Below are positions 27,223-36,251 of a stretch of DNA of 64,000 nt, piece after piece (the first letter of the stretch is position 1; every line of letters begins with the position of its first letter). Origin of the DNA: Phytohabitans sp036906915 (GTDB taxonomy: Bacteria; Actinomycetota; Actinomycetes; Mycobacteriales; Micromonosporaceae); the NCBI RefSeq assembly GCF_036906915.1, contig NZ_JBAKHX010000019.1, forward strand, positions 1 through 64,000, written 5' to 3'. The position numbers were made by a program, and so were the translations under genes. A model generated the notes under the pieces. The model saw only the letters and a program-made list of their open reading frames with translations. It did no database searches and was not told where the DNA came from.

Positions 27223-29811
27223 TTAGGTGCGGTAGGCCGCTGAGGAGCGGTAGCCGTAGCCGTCGGTGTCGTCCTGGTTGACGGTGTCGCGGCTGAAGTC
27301 CCAGCCGCCGCCGGCCTCGCGGCCCGGGCGGCCGCCGACCGCGTACCCGCCGATCTCCTGGCCTCGTCGCCAGCCGCGGAAGTAGCTGCTGGTGTGCGCG
27401 GCGATGTTTTCGGCGTCGCGGACGATCCGGAGTGGACGCTCTTCGCGCAGCGGCGAGCCGGGCACCAGGTTGGCGTTGGGCACGCGTCGTGGCAGGCCGG
27501 AGGTGGTCTCGGCGCCCACTGCGGGCCGGGCGGCCTGCTCGGCGGCGCGCCAGCCGCTGTCGACAGAGGACGAGGTCCAGGTCAGCTCGGTGTCCTGCTC
27601 GGGGTGACCGATGAACCACGCCGACCGGGCCTGCGCGAAGATCAGCAGGTCGCCGTCGCCCTCTTCGGCCATGGGGACGGCGCTGCGCTCGACGGCGCGG
27701 CGCGATCGTGGGCTGCGGGCGCCGCTGTCGCTGTCGACCAGGCGCAGCGATGGGCTGTCGAGCGCGGACGGGCCGAGTGCCGCCGCCGGGGCGATGTCGT
27801 CGCGCAGCGCGCGGTCGGCCAGCGGGGGTGGCTCGACCAGGCGCAGGCTCGGCGGCTCCTGGGGGAGGTCGTCGGCCTGCCACGGGGGCTTTACGCGACC
27901 GCTCTCAGAGGCCGCTGGGACGGTTTGACGGTCGAGCTCGTTGTAGCCGTAGGGGCGGTCGTTGACGCCCGGCTGGCGGCCCGCTGGGACGGCGGCGCGG
28001 TCGTCGTCGCTGCCCATGAGCGGCCAGTTGGCCCGCGACCCGGGTGGGGCGTCGGGAGCCGGACGCGGAGTCGGCACCGGCACGGTGAGGTCGGTGGCGG
28101 CGAACCCACCGCCGGCGGGAGCCGGTGGCGGGTCGGTGCGGGTGTTGGGGCGCGGAACGATCGGCGTAGGGCGCCGCTCGGCGCGAGCGCTGTTGATCGC
28201 CGCTGTGGTCAGCGTCGCGCGGAACGGCTCGCCCGCGTCGACCGGGGCCGTCGCGCGCTGTCCCGGCACGACCGGTGCGATCGGCGTGATGCCCGGCGGC
28301 GGGGGCGGCGGCGCGGAGATCGGCCGGTTTGGCAGCGCTTCGACTGGGCGTCCCAGATCGGATGTGATCTCCGGCGGACGCGGAGCGGCGACCTCGGCCC
28401 GCGCGGCGGGCGCTTCGAGAGCGCGCGACGGCGATGACCGCGCCGGCGGCGCGGACGACCGGATCGGTAGCGGCGTCGGAGCACTGAGCGCGGCCGGCGA
28501 CATGGGTGGGGTCAACGGCAGCGGTGCCGGCGGGGGAGGCGCCGGGCGGCTGGCGGCTGGCATTTCCACCGACGCGGCCGCTGGAGCCGCTGGCGCCGGT
28601 CGGGCCGGCGGCGGGGTGGGTGCCGCGGGCGGCTGGGTGGGTGCCGCGGGCGGTTGGGGAGGAGTCACCGCGGCGGGACGGTTGACCGGCGGCGGAGCCA
28701 CCGGCGGGCGGTGTACGGGTGCGGGTGCGACGGGCGGCGTGGTGAGAGGCTGCGGCGACGCGGGTGTGGAACTCGCCGCGGCCGGCTCCGGGCGGGCCCG
28801 GCGGCCGGCGCGGGTGGCCGGGTGCTCGGAGGTCGGCGTGCGGACCGCGTGCAGGCCCGCCGCCGGAGAAGTGGCAGGCGTCGCGGCACGGCGGACGGTG
28901 CTTCGCCGGGCGTTTGTGGGCTGGCTGGTGAGCCGGGCGCTGAGGGTGCCGACAAGCGCGTCGCAACCGGCGTCGCAGGCTCGCACGGCGGCGACGGCTT
29001 GGCGCACGGACTCAGCGACCGCCGAGGTCAGCGACTTGTTGGCCGGGCTGCGGCGGGGCGTCTCGGAGATCGCTACGCGCAGCGCGGTGATGGCGTCGTC
29101 GATCGTGTCGGCCTCGGCCAGCCCGTCGGCGGCGAGCCGGGTGATCAGCGCCTCACTGACGGCGGCCGACTCGCGGCGACCACCGCTGCCACCGTTGAGC
29201 ATGCTCGGCTCGGGAAGGGCGTCGAGCACGGCCAACGACACCGGCTCGGCCGGGTCGGGATAGGCGCGCAGGGCGGCCGGGTACAGCTCGCGGAGCACCT
29301 CGCGAAGGGCGACTGCCGCCGACAGCCTGCCGTTGCACAGTGCCGCGTGCGCGGCGAGCACCGGCTTGTACGGAAGCAGGTCACGCGGCACGGGCAGGAC
29401 GACGGCGGAGAGCGCACCGGCTTGGAGAGCGCGTGCGAGGCCGACCGCGCGGCGTTCCGCCGCGGGCGACTGCATCTCCTCCATCGACTCGTCGTCGGCG
29501 AACCGCTCGGCGTAGTCGTCAGCGGCGTCGTCGTCGGCGATGACCAGCGGGCGACCTGCCGCGGTGAGGAGCGACGTTACGAGGTGGTCGTCGCTATCCG
29601 CCGCGATGGCGACACCGGTCGGTCCACTCGAACGCTCCACGAGCAGCGCGGCCAGCCGGGCGTACCCGGTTGGATCGTCACCGATCTCGCAGACGTCGAG
29701 CAGCCGTCCCGCGTCGTCAACTACGGCGACCGTCAGCGATGACTCGGCCGGAGCCGGTCTCGCTGCTGGATCTGCCGACGCCAGCCCGCAGTACACCCGC
29801 ACGAGCGCCAC
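27223..29811 (-). CDS. 862-aa protein: IS110-like N-domain, Pro-rich linker, CvnA-like C-terminal module
   Basis: The first 200 or so residues resemble the RNase H-like domain of IS110-type transposases (a VAVVDDAGRLLD strand, a helix ending LAALL, then AAGRPLVIADDD and ARALQAGAL), but the usual acidic catalytic pattern is not evident. A helical part (to about 310) and a long Pro/Ala-rich linker (about 320-600) follow. The end carries SAWFIGHPE, SGWRAAEQAA (about 750), GLPRRVPNANLVPG and YFRGWRRG, closely matching the tail of CvnA encoded 2 kb away. GTG 29811 follows GGGGAGGAGG. Codon use is native, so it is not a recent insertion. Function unknown; a conservon-associated role is inferred. 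Confidence 0.8.
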   Translation of the reverse strand: MALVRVYCGLASADPAARPAPAESSLTVAVVDDAGRLLDVCEIGDDPTGYARLAALLVERSSGPTGVAIAADSDDHLVTSLLTAAGRPLVIADDDAADDYAERFADDESMEEMQSPAAERRAVGLARALQAGALSAVVLPVPRDLLPYKPVLAAHAALCNGRLSAAVALREVLRELYPAALRAYPDPAEPVSLAVLDALPEPSMLNGGSGGRRESAAVSEALITRLAADGLAEADTIDDAITALRVAISETPRRSPANKSLTSAVAESVRQAVAAVRACDAGCDALVGTLSARLTSQPTNARRSTVRRAATPATSPAAGLHAVRTPTSEHPATRAGRRARPEPAAASSTPASPQPLTTPPVAPAPVHRPPVAPPPVNRPAAVTPPQPPAAPTQPPAAPTPPPARPAPAAPAAASVEMPAASRPAPPPPAPLPLTPPMSPAALSAPTPLPIRSSAPPARSSPSRALEAPAARAEVAAPRPPEITSDLGRPVEALPNRPISAPPPPPPGITPIAPVVPGQRATAPVDAGEPFRATLTTAAINSARAERRPTPIVPRPNTRTDPPPAPAGGGFAATDLTVPVPTPRPAPDAPPGSRANWPLMGSDDDRAAVPAGRQPGVNDRPYGYNELDRQTVPAASESGRVKPPWQADDLPQEPPSLRLVEPPPLADRALRDDIAPAAALGPSALDSPSLRLVDSDSGARSPRSRRAVERSAVPMAEEGDGDLLIFAQARSAWFIGHPEQDTELTWTSSSVDSGWRAAEQAARPAVGAETTSGLPRRVPNANLVPGSPLREERPLRIVRDAENIAAHTSSYFRGWRRGQEIGGYAVGGRPGREAGGGWDFSRDTVNQDDTDGYGYRSSAAYRT

Positions 29812-29872
29812 GGCGTCGTCCTCCTCCCCGGACAGTGTCGTGTGCCAAGGACTGATGCTCCCTGGTGAGGGG

Positions 29873-30808
29873 TCAGTCGCGCCAGTCCACAGCGGCAGAG
29901 ATCTTGCCGATAATCGTGCGCCAACCAATACTTGCCTGTTGTGCCCCGATTTTCTTCAATCGGCGCCGGCCGCGAAACGCTCCAAGCCCTCCGCCAGCGG
30001 CGGAACGGAGCGCCTCATCCAGGTCGTCCAGAGGGGATCCGGGCGACAAGGCGGTGAGTACAGGCTGTAGCCGCAACGCATACGCGAGGTCACGAGCCAC
30101 TTCGCCGGCGTCGATGAGCAGGTGCAGATCCCAGGAATCGTGGCCACCGCGCAGGTTTTCCACGACGAGGTCGAGCTCGTAGGAGTCCTCTTCGGACGCT
30201 GCGACGTCGGACGGCTGAATCCGCTCGCGCAGCTCGTTCCAGGTGTCGAGCTGGGCGAGGTCGTTGGGCGCGCCGGACCGGACGAAGGCGACCAGCGACT
30301 CAGGGTTCTTGAACAGCAGCAGCTCGCCCTTGTGGCTGAGGAAGACCGGGACGTCTTCGGCTGGCTCCTCGTCTTCTTCCTCGTCCGCGTCGGTCTCGTC
30401 GTCTTCGTCGTTGCGCTCGTGCTTGCCGCGCCGCTCGATCTCCTCGGTGGCGTCCTCGTCTTCTTCGGCGGGGAAGTCGTCGTCGAGGATGACGACGGTG
30501 TCTTCGTCGTCTTCGGGCACCGCGTGCCGGGCGCGTGACTCGAACGGATCTTCCTCGCGCTCGCCGATGTCGGTCGGCGTCAGCGTCGTGGAGAGGCGGT
30601 AAGCCCGCAGCGTCAGGCCAACGCCGGACGGCAGGGCGATCTCGACCGGTTCGATGCGCGTGTCGGCCCAGAGCGACCGATCTCCGGTCGCGGCGGCGCC
30701 TTCGGCGGTGGGGGTGTCGTCGTCGAGCTCCTCGTCGAGCTCGTCGGCCTCGAGCTCGTCAACCTCGGGCTCGTCGGCGTTTGGCCGGTGGGGCGACTGG
30801 CGGGCCAC
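29873..30808 (-). CDS. Acidic protein of unknown function
   Basis: 311 aa. Residues 1-40 and about 95-160 are dominated by Asp/Glu runs; between them lies a short folded stretch (IEPVEIALPSGVGLTLRAYR), and the C-terminal 140 residues form a more ordered domain (VFLSHKGELLLFKNPESLVAF, then LLIDAGEVARDLAYAL). The tail turns basic (GRRRLKKIG). Relatives are conserved in actinobacteria and sometimes mislabelled as DNA primase; no primase motif is seen. GTG 30808 follows GGAGGT at 5 nt. Upstream of and co-oriented with the 862-aa gene, 61 bp apart. Confidence 0.7.
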   Translation of the reverse strand: MARQSPHRPNADEPEVDELEADELDEELDDDTPTAEGAAATGDRSLWADTRIEPVEIALPSGVGLTLRAYRLSTTLTPTDIGEREEDPFESRARHAVPEDDEDTVVILDDDFPAEEDEDATEEIERRGKHERNDEDDETDADEEEDEEPAEDVPVFLSHKGELLLFKNPESLVAFVRSGAPNDLAQLDTWNELRERIQPSDVAASEEDSYELDLVVENLRGGHDSWDLHLLIDAGEVARDLAYALRLQPVLTALSPGSPLDDLDEALRSAAGGGLGAFRGRRRLKKIGAQQASIGWRTIIGKISAAVDWRD

Positions 30809-30934
30809 GCTGACCTCCGTGTGTGAACTGTCGTGCAGGTGACTCTGCGCACACACACCCTAGTCGTCCGCCCTGGGACACGAGCGCCCGCACCCCGTTG
30901 GAACTCGTGGCAGTAATCGGTAGTCTATCTACTT

Positions 30935-31261
30935 ATGAAGGCGCAGGCCCTGCATGGGCACCTGGATGCGCTGCTCCTTGCCGTGCTGGAAGGTGGGGCG
31001 CTGCACGGATACGCCATCATCGAGGCGCTTAAATCTCGCAGCGGCGGTTCGCTCGATCTGCCCACCGGCACGGTCTATCCGGCCCTGCGGAGGCTGGAGC
31101 GTGCCGGATACGTGGAGAGCGCGTGGAGCACCGTCAATGGCCGGGAGCGGCGTACGTACCAGCTCACCGGGGCCGGGCACGGCGCGCTGGCCGGTGAGCG
31201 TGCGAGCTGGCAGGAGTTCAGCACGACGGTGAGCCGCTTCCTGGGTGCCGCGCCGGCCTGA
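30935..31261 (+). CDS. PadR-family transcriptional regulator
   Basis: 108 aa single-domain PadR protein (LDALLLAVLEGGALHGYAII, then LPTGTVYPALRRLERAGYVES, the winged-helix recognition part at about residues 40-65). Such short forms usually repress the gene beside them. The convergent neighbour encodes a membrane protein with the N-terminal prefix domain that commonly accompanies PadR genes. TAGTCT at 30921-30926, 8 nt before the ATG, would suit a -10 element of a leaderless transcript; it overlaps GTAG-TCTAT-CTAC (30920-30932), a possible autoregulatory site. Confidence 0.9.
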   Translation: MKAQALHGHLDALLLAVLEGGALHGYAIIEALKSRSGGSLDLPTGTVYPALRRLERAGYVESAWSTVNGRERRTYQLTGAGHGALAGERASWQEFSTTVSRFLGAAPA

Positions 31262-31273
31262 GCAGGCGACCAC

Positions 31274-31942
31274 TTACGCCAGGCGCGCCGCCGCCACACA
31301 TGTCGCCGCCGAGCGGCCCAGCCACCAGTACGCCGTCATGATCGCCGCTCCACCGAGCAGCATAGGCGGCCAGGTGAGCGCGCTATCCCACAGCACCACC
31401 GACCATGTGTACAGGACGAAGCCACCCAGGGAGTTGACCGCCACCAGGGCGAACGCCCCCACGCCCACCGCCTTGGCGAGCCCTCGCCGCGTCGGGCCGC
31501 GCCGCCGGGCCGACCACATCATCAGCGCGTATGCCGACAGGGCCACCAGCGCGACCACGTATCCGAGGTGGTCCTGCACGTTGGAAGCGAAGATGTAGGC
31601 GTCTGGTGGGAACGGGCCGGACGTGGTCCACGGCGCCCGCCACCACATGAGCTGTGCGAGCTGTGACAGCAACACCGGCACCAGCGCCAGCCGCAGCGCG
31701 AGCCGCCGGGCAGCGCCCATGGCCAGCTCCGCCTGGTAGGCAGGGGCCAGCTCCGCCACCGTGCCGAACTCGGCCACCGCATGCCGCTCGGCCTCGGGCT
31801 CTGACAGACCGGCCTCGCGGTAGCCCTCAGCGGCGTCGATCAGCCCGTGCCGCGCCTCGGTGAGCATGTCTTGCTTGAGGCGGCCGGGACCGATGAGCGC
31901 GCCGTCGAGGTGGCGCATGAACTCGTCGATGGTGACGCGCAT
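31274..31942 (-). CDS. HAAS/permease-prefix-domain membrane protein
   Basis: 222 aa. An N-terminal helical domain of about 85 residues (MRVTIDEFMRHLDGALIGP and LSEPEAERHAVAEFG) matches the HAAS-like/'permease prefix' region found beside PadR regulators, followed by four membrane segments. ATG 31942 is the natural start; an upstream in-frame ATG adds ten unrelated residues. It converges on the padR gene with 12 bp between stops, so control by PadR would be in trans. Role unknown. Confidence 0.78.
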   Translation of the reverse strand: MRVTIDEFMRHLDGALIGPGRLKQDMLTEARHGLIDAAEGYREAGLSEPEAERHAVAEFGTVAELAPAYQAELAMGAARRLALRLALVPVLLSQLAQLMWWRAPWTTSGPFPPDAYIFASNVQDHLGYVVALVALSAYALMMWSARRRGPTRRGLAKAVGVGAFALVAVNSLGGFVLYTWSVVLWDSALTWPPMLLGGAAIMTAYWWLGRSAATCVAAARLA

Positions 31943-31992
31943 ACCGCCGAGCGTGCCATGACGCACCGACAAGGTGCATCAGGGTTACACCC

Positions 31993-33642
31993 TTACGCGG
32001 CACTGAGATAGCCGCGTTCGGCGGTCTCCTGGGCGAGCCACTGATCGCGGTACCAGCCCGGGGCCTCGACCAGCTCGGCATGGCGGCCCCGCTGCGCCAC
32101 GCGGCCGCTGTCGAGCACCAGGATGTGGTCGAAGCCGGCGAGGCCGCGCAGCCGGTGTGTGACGAGTACCACTGTGCCGCGGGCGGCTGCCACGACAGCG
32201 GCGAGCACCCGGTCGGCGGCGGTCGGGTCGAGGCCTTCGGTGGGCTCGTCGAGCACCAGTACCGCCGGGTCGAGCAGCACGGCGCGGGCCAGTGCGAGCC
32301 GCTGCCGCTGCCCACCGGAGAGCTGGCCGCCGTCTTCGCCCACCACCGTGTCCCAGCCGTCCGGCTGCTCACGTACCCAGTCCAGGAGCCCCGCGGTCGC
32401 GCAGGCCGCCGCGAGGTCGTCGTCGGTGGCGCCGGCCCGGCCGAGCAGCAGGTTTTCCCGCACCGTGGCGTGGAATACGTGCGCCTCGGCGAGCAGCCCG
32501 CCCACCGCTGACGGTGCGGCCGACTCGCTGAGCACCCGAAGCAGCGTGCTCTTGCCCGCCCCGCTCGGCCCCACGATGCCGATGTGGTGGCCGGGCGGCA
32601 GGTCGAGGCTGACGGCGTCGAGCGCGGGCGGCCCGTCCGGCCGGTACCGCACGGTGACCTCGCGCAGGGCGGTTGGCGCGTCTCCTGACCGGTCCGCTAG
32701 TGAGGGTGGATCCAGCAGGTCGGCGACGCGCCGCAGGCCGGTGCGCAGCTCGGTGTGCTGGCGGGCGGCCGTGACGAGCGCCAGGCAGGCCTCTACCGCG
32801 GCGAGCGTGCCGACCGCGAGAACGCCGACGAGCACCCCGTCGACGTCGGCGGCGAGCGCCGCGGCCACCACAGCGGCCGACGTCGCGCCGGCTACCAGCA
32901 CGCCGGCCGCGTCGACCGCCCATCCGGCCGCGGCGAGGCGACGCTCCAGCACGGCGAGCTCGCGGGCCCGGCCGGACGCCACGTCGAGCGCGGTGCCGGT
33001 GGCGCCGAACGCCGCCAGGTCGGCGGCGCCGTGCGTGAGGTCGATGGCGTCGGCGGCCAGGGCGGCGCGCAGCGGGGCGACACGATCGGCGTTGCGCCTG
33101 GTCAGGGCGGTCGCGGTGGCGGGCAGCACCACGCCGGCCACGAGCAGGCCAGCGGCCAGGGCCAGCGCCGCCGGCGGCGAGATCGCCGTCGCACCAGCCA
33201 GCGCGAGTACGCCGACAGCCGCCGCCGCGGCACCCGGGACGAGCACCCGGAGCAGCAGGTCCTGTACAGCGTCCACATCGGACACGAGCCGGCTGAGCGC
33301 GTCGCCGGAACGGGCCTGCTCCCGCCGCGCGGCCAGCGTCGCGAAGACCCGAGCCCGTACGTCCGTGACGATCCGGAGCACCGCGTCGTGCCCGGCGAGC
33401 CGTTCGGTGTATCGCAGCACGCCGCGCCCGATGGCCAGCGCGCGCACCGAGACGATCGCGACGGTGAGCGCGGCGACCGGAGGCTGGCCGGCGGCCGTGA
33501 TCAGGAGCCAGGTGGCGGTGGCCATGAGGGCGAGGCCGGCCAGCTCGGTGCCGGCGGCGAGCACGCCGGCCAGCAGCAGCCGGCCGAGGTAAGGGCGGGC
33601 CAGCCGCAGGACGCGGCGCTCGGGACCCGTGAAGATGCTCAT
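31993..33642 (-). CDS. cydC: CydC subunit of the CydDC thiol exporter
   Basis: 549 aa half-transporter: six membrane segments (to about residue 300) and an ABC domain (about 345-549) with Walker A GPSGAGKST, signature LSGGQRQR, Walker B VLVLDEPTEG and switch His in VTHRL. CydDC exports cysteine/glutathione and is needed for cytochrome bd assembly. Oddly, the stretch between Walker A and the AHVF segment is 21 residues shorter than in CydD, and the Q-loop glutamine is absent (LAEAHVF). ATG overlaps the cydD stop by 4 nt. Confidence 0.9.
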   Translation of the reverse strand: MSIFTGPERRVLRLARPYLGRLLLAGVLAAGTELAGLALMATATWLLITAAGQPPVAALTVAIVSVRALAIGRGVLRYTERLAGHDAVLRIVTDVRARVFATLAARREQARSGDALSRLVSDVDAVQDLLLRVLVPGAAAAAVGVLALAGATAISPPAALALAAGLLVAGVVLPATATALTRRNADRVAPLRAALAADAIDLTHGAADLAAFGATGTALDVASGRARELAVLERRLAAAGWAVDAAGVLVAGATSAAVVAAALAADVDGVLVGVLAVGTLAAVEACLALVTAARQHTELRTGLRRVADLLDPPSLADRSGDAPTALREVTVRYRPDGPPALDAVSLDLPPGHHIGIVGPSGAGKSTLLRVLSESAAPSAVGGLLAEAHVFHATVRENLLLGRAGATDDDLAAACATAGLLDWVREQPDGWDTVVGEDGGQLSGGQRQRLALARAVLLDPAVLVLDEPTEGLDPTAADRVLAAVVAAARGTVVLVTHRLRGLAGFDHILVLDSGRVAQRGRHAELVEAPGWYRDQWLAQETAERGYLSAA

Positions 33643-35297
33643 GCCGGCGCTCCCACGGGGGAGTCGGCGGTCACCCGGCCGTCCTCGACCCGGATGACCC
33701 GGTCGGCCTCGGCGAGCAGCGCCGGCCGGTGCGCGACCAGTAGGGCGGTGCGGCCCGCGACGAGCCGGCGGGTGGCCGCCAATACCGCCGCTTCGGAGGC
33801 GGCGTCGAGCCGGGCGGTCGGCTCGTCGAGGAGCAGGATCGGCGCGTCGCGCACGAATGCCCGGGCGAGCGCCAGGCGCTGCCGTTGCCCGCTGGAAAGG
33901 CCGTGGCCGCGCTCGCCGAGGACGGTGTCGAGCCCGTCGGGCAGGGCGTCGACGACCTCGTCGAGCACGGCGGCCTTGAGCGCGATCCCCACCTGCTCGT
34001 CGGTGGCGTCGGGCGTGCCGAGCCTGATGTTGTCGGCGAGCGACGTGGCGAACAGGTGCGCCCGCTGCGGCACCCAGGCGATCTGCCGCCGCCACCCGTC
34101 GAGGTCGGCGGTGGCGAGGTCGACGCCGCCGACCAGTACCCGACCGGAGGTGGGGGTCACGAACCCGAGCACCAGCCCGAGCAGCGTGCTCTTTCCGGCC
34201 CCGCTGGGCCCGATCAGCGCGACCCGCTCGCCGGGCCGGATCACGAGCGACACGTCGCGCAGCGCGACGCCCCGTTCGTATTCGACCGTCACCCGCTCCA
34301 ACCGGATCTCGCCGGCCGGCACGGACACGGCGGCGGTCTGCCTGGCCGGCGGGTCACCGATCAGCCCGAACGATTGGTTGAGGGCGGTGAGACCCTCCAT
34401 GCTCGCGTGGAACTTGGCGCCGGCCGCCCGCAGCGGCAGATATGCCTCGGGCGCGAGCAGCAGCACCAGCAGCGCCATCTGGAGCGTCAGGCCGCCGGAC
34501 AGCAGCCGCAACCCGACCGGTACGGCCACGAGCGCCACGGACAGCGTGGCGACCAGCTCCAGCGCGAGCGCGGACAGGAACGCGATCCGCAGCGTGCGCA
34601 TCGTGGCCACCCGGTGCCCGTCGGCCATCCGCCGGACCACCTCGACCTGGGCGCGCACCCGCCCGAACGCCCGCAGCGTCGGCAGGCCGGCCACCATGTC
34701 GAGGAAGTGGCCGCCGAGCATCGACAGGCGCCGCCACTGGCGTTCGGTGGCGGCCTGCGCTTGCCAACCCAGCAGCGCCCCAAAGATCGGGATCAGCGGC
34801 AGCGTCACCGCGACGATCAGCGCCGAGCTCCAGTCGGCGAACGTCAGCCGCGCCAGCACCGCGACCGGCACTGTCACGCTGAGGACGAGCTGCGGCAGGT
34901 AGCCGGTGAAGTAGGCGTCGAGCGCGTCGAGGCCCCGGCCCGCCAGCGTCGCGATCTCGCCGGCCCGCTGGCCCGCCACCCATGCCGGTCCGCGAGCGCC
35001 GACCGAGCCGAGCAACTCGGTGCGCAGCGCCGCCTTGACGGTGGCAGCCGCGCGGGCGGCCACCACACCCTGCCCCCACACCACGCCGGCCCGGGCGGCC
35101 ACGGCGGCCACGAAGGCCGCGAGCGCGGGGCGGTCGAGCTGCCCGTCGGCGGCCGCGGCGAGCAGCGTCGCGAGGGCGGTGGCCTGGGCGATGACGACCA
35201 CGCCGGCCGCGATCCCCAGCGCACCGAGTGCGCCGAACTGCCGCCGGGTCGCGGGGACCCGGCGGAGCAGTCGTGGATCGAACGGCCGTCGGCTCAC
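33639..35297 (-). CDS. cydD: CydD subunit of the CydDC thiol exporter
   Basis: 552 aa half-transporter with six N-terminal membrane segments and a canonical ABC domain: Walker A GPSGAGKST, Q-loop VPQRAHLF, signature LSSGQRQR, Walker B ILLLDEPTARLD and the switch His in VAHRP. The conserved TGYLPQLVLSVTVP and FLDMVAGLPTLRAFGR segments are typical of CydD. GTG 35297 overlaps the cydB stop (GTGA). Forms the heterodimer with CydC encoded next. Confidence 0.93.
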   Translation of the reverse strand: MSRRPFDPRLLRRVPATRRQFGALGALGIAAGVVVIAQATALATLLAAAADGQLDRPALAAFVAAVAARAGVVWGQGVVAARAAATVKAALRTELLGSVGARGPAWVAGQRAGEIATLAGRGLDALDAYFTGYLPQLVLSVTVPVAVLARLTFADWSSALIVAVTLPLIPIFGALLGWQAQAATERQWRRLSMLGGHFLDMVAGLPTLRAFGRVRAQVEVVRRMADGHRVATMRTLRIAFLSALALELVATLSVALVAVPVGLRLLSGGLTLQMALLVLLLAPEAYLPLRAAGAKFHASMEGLTALNQSFGLIGDPPARQTAAVSVPAGEIRLERVTVEYERGVALRDVSLVIRPGERVALIGPSGAGKSTLLGLVLGFVTPTSGRVLVGGVDLATADLDGWRRQIAWVPQRAHLFATSLADNIRLGTPDATDEQVGIALKAAVLDEVVDALPDGLDTVLGERGHGLSSGQRQRLALARAFVRDAPILLLDEPTARLDAASEAAVLAATRRLVAGRTALLVAHRPALLAEADRVIRVEDGRVTADSPVGAPA

Positions 35298-36241
35298 CAG
35301 TACACCGGCGCCCGGTCGTCGATCCGGCCTCGGAAAGCCCACCAGCACATCGCCTGGAAGCCTAGTAGGGCCGGGAGCAGGGGGGCGGCGAGCCAGCTCA
35401 ACAGCCGCAACGTGGGACCGCTCGCCGCGGCGTCGGCGACCGTCAGGCCCGTGACCGGCGAGAACGGCCACAACGTTGCCCCCACCAGCAGCACGGGCAC
35501 CGCCAGTGTCAGGGACGTCGCCGCGAAGGCGACACCGTTTCGCCGCCCGAGAGTGACGCGGGCCACCATCAGGCCGAGGATGAGCAGCGCCAGTCCGGCG
35601 ATCACCACTCCTGGGCGGTGCGCGTGTCCGCGTACACGAGATGAAAGCAGGCCCGCGACGGTGGCCGCGCCGACCGCGGCGAGTGCCAGAGGTATCAGGT
35701 TGCGGCCGATCTTGTCGAAGCCTTCCTCGGGGAGGCGCAGTGCGAGGAACGCGGCGCCGTGCGTCGCGACCAGGGCGACGAAGGCGAGCCCGGAGACCAG
35801 GACGAACGAGGTGAGTACGGGCCCGGGGACGCCTTGGAGCAGCCCGGCGAGCACCGCTCCCCAGGCGAAGGCGGCGACCGTGCTGCTCACGATGATCACG
35901 CGATCCCAGGCGTGCTTGGCCCTTTCGCTGGCGGGCCGGCTGCGTAGCTGCACCGAGGCCGTCACGGTGAGCACGGCGGCGAGCGCGACCGCCACGGCGG
36001 GGTAGAGGCCGGAGAGCAGCTCGCCCTCAAGCAGCGGGAACGCGCCGAAGAGGATGCCGACGGCGGCGACCAGCCAGACCTCGTTGCCGAGGAAGAACGG
36101 GCCGACCGCGGTCAGCATGGCGCGGCGCTCTCGCGCGGTGCGGGCCCGCGCGAGCAGGAGGCCGGTGCCGTAGTCGTAGCCACCGAGCACGAAATAGGTG
36201 GCGAAGAAGAGCCCGAGAAGGGTGTACCAGGCGGTGCTCAC
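35294..36241 (-). CDS. cydB: Cytochrome bd ubiquinol/menaquinol oxidase subunit II
   Basis: 315 aa with about eight or nine membrane segments. The opening WYTLLGLFFATYFVLGGYDYG with VGPFFLGNEVWLVA (residues about 46-59) is diagnostic of CydB. GTG 36241 is preceded by GAGGAGG. It lies 10 bp after cydA and forms the bd oxidase heterodimer, a high-affinity terminal oxidase that does not pump protons and works at low oxygen. Confidence 0.95.
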   Translation of the reverse strand: MSTAWYTLLGLFFATYFVLGGYDYGTGLLLARARTARERRAMLTAVGPFFLGNEVWLVAAVGILFGAFPLLEGELLSGLYPAVAVALAAVLTVTASVQLRSRPASERAKHAWDRVIIVSSTVAAFAWGAVLAGLLQGVPGPVLTSFVLVSGLAFVALVATHGAAFLALRLPEEGFDKIGRNLIPLALAAVGAATVAGLLSSRVRGHAHRPGVVIAGLALLILGLMVARVTLGRRNGVAFAATSLTLAVPVLLVGATLWPFSPVTGLTVADAAASGPTLRLLSWLAAPLLPALLGFQAMCWWAFRGRIDDRAPVYW

Positions 36242-36251
36242 GCAGACCTCC

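Noticed and set aside
26727..27281. 184-codon frame across the repeat region after cvnD
   Set aside because: It runs through the inverted 57-bp element, lacks a ribosome-binding site and third-position GC bias, and shows no recognisable domain.
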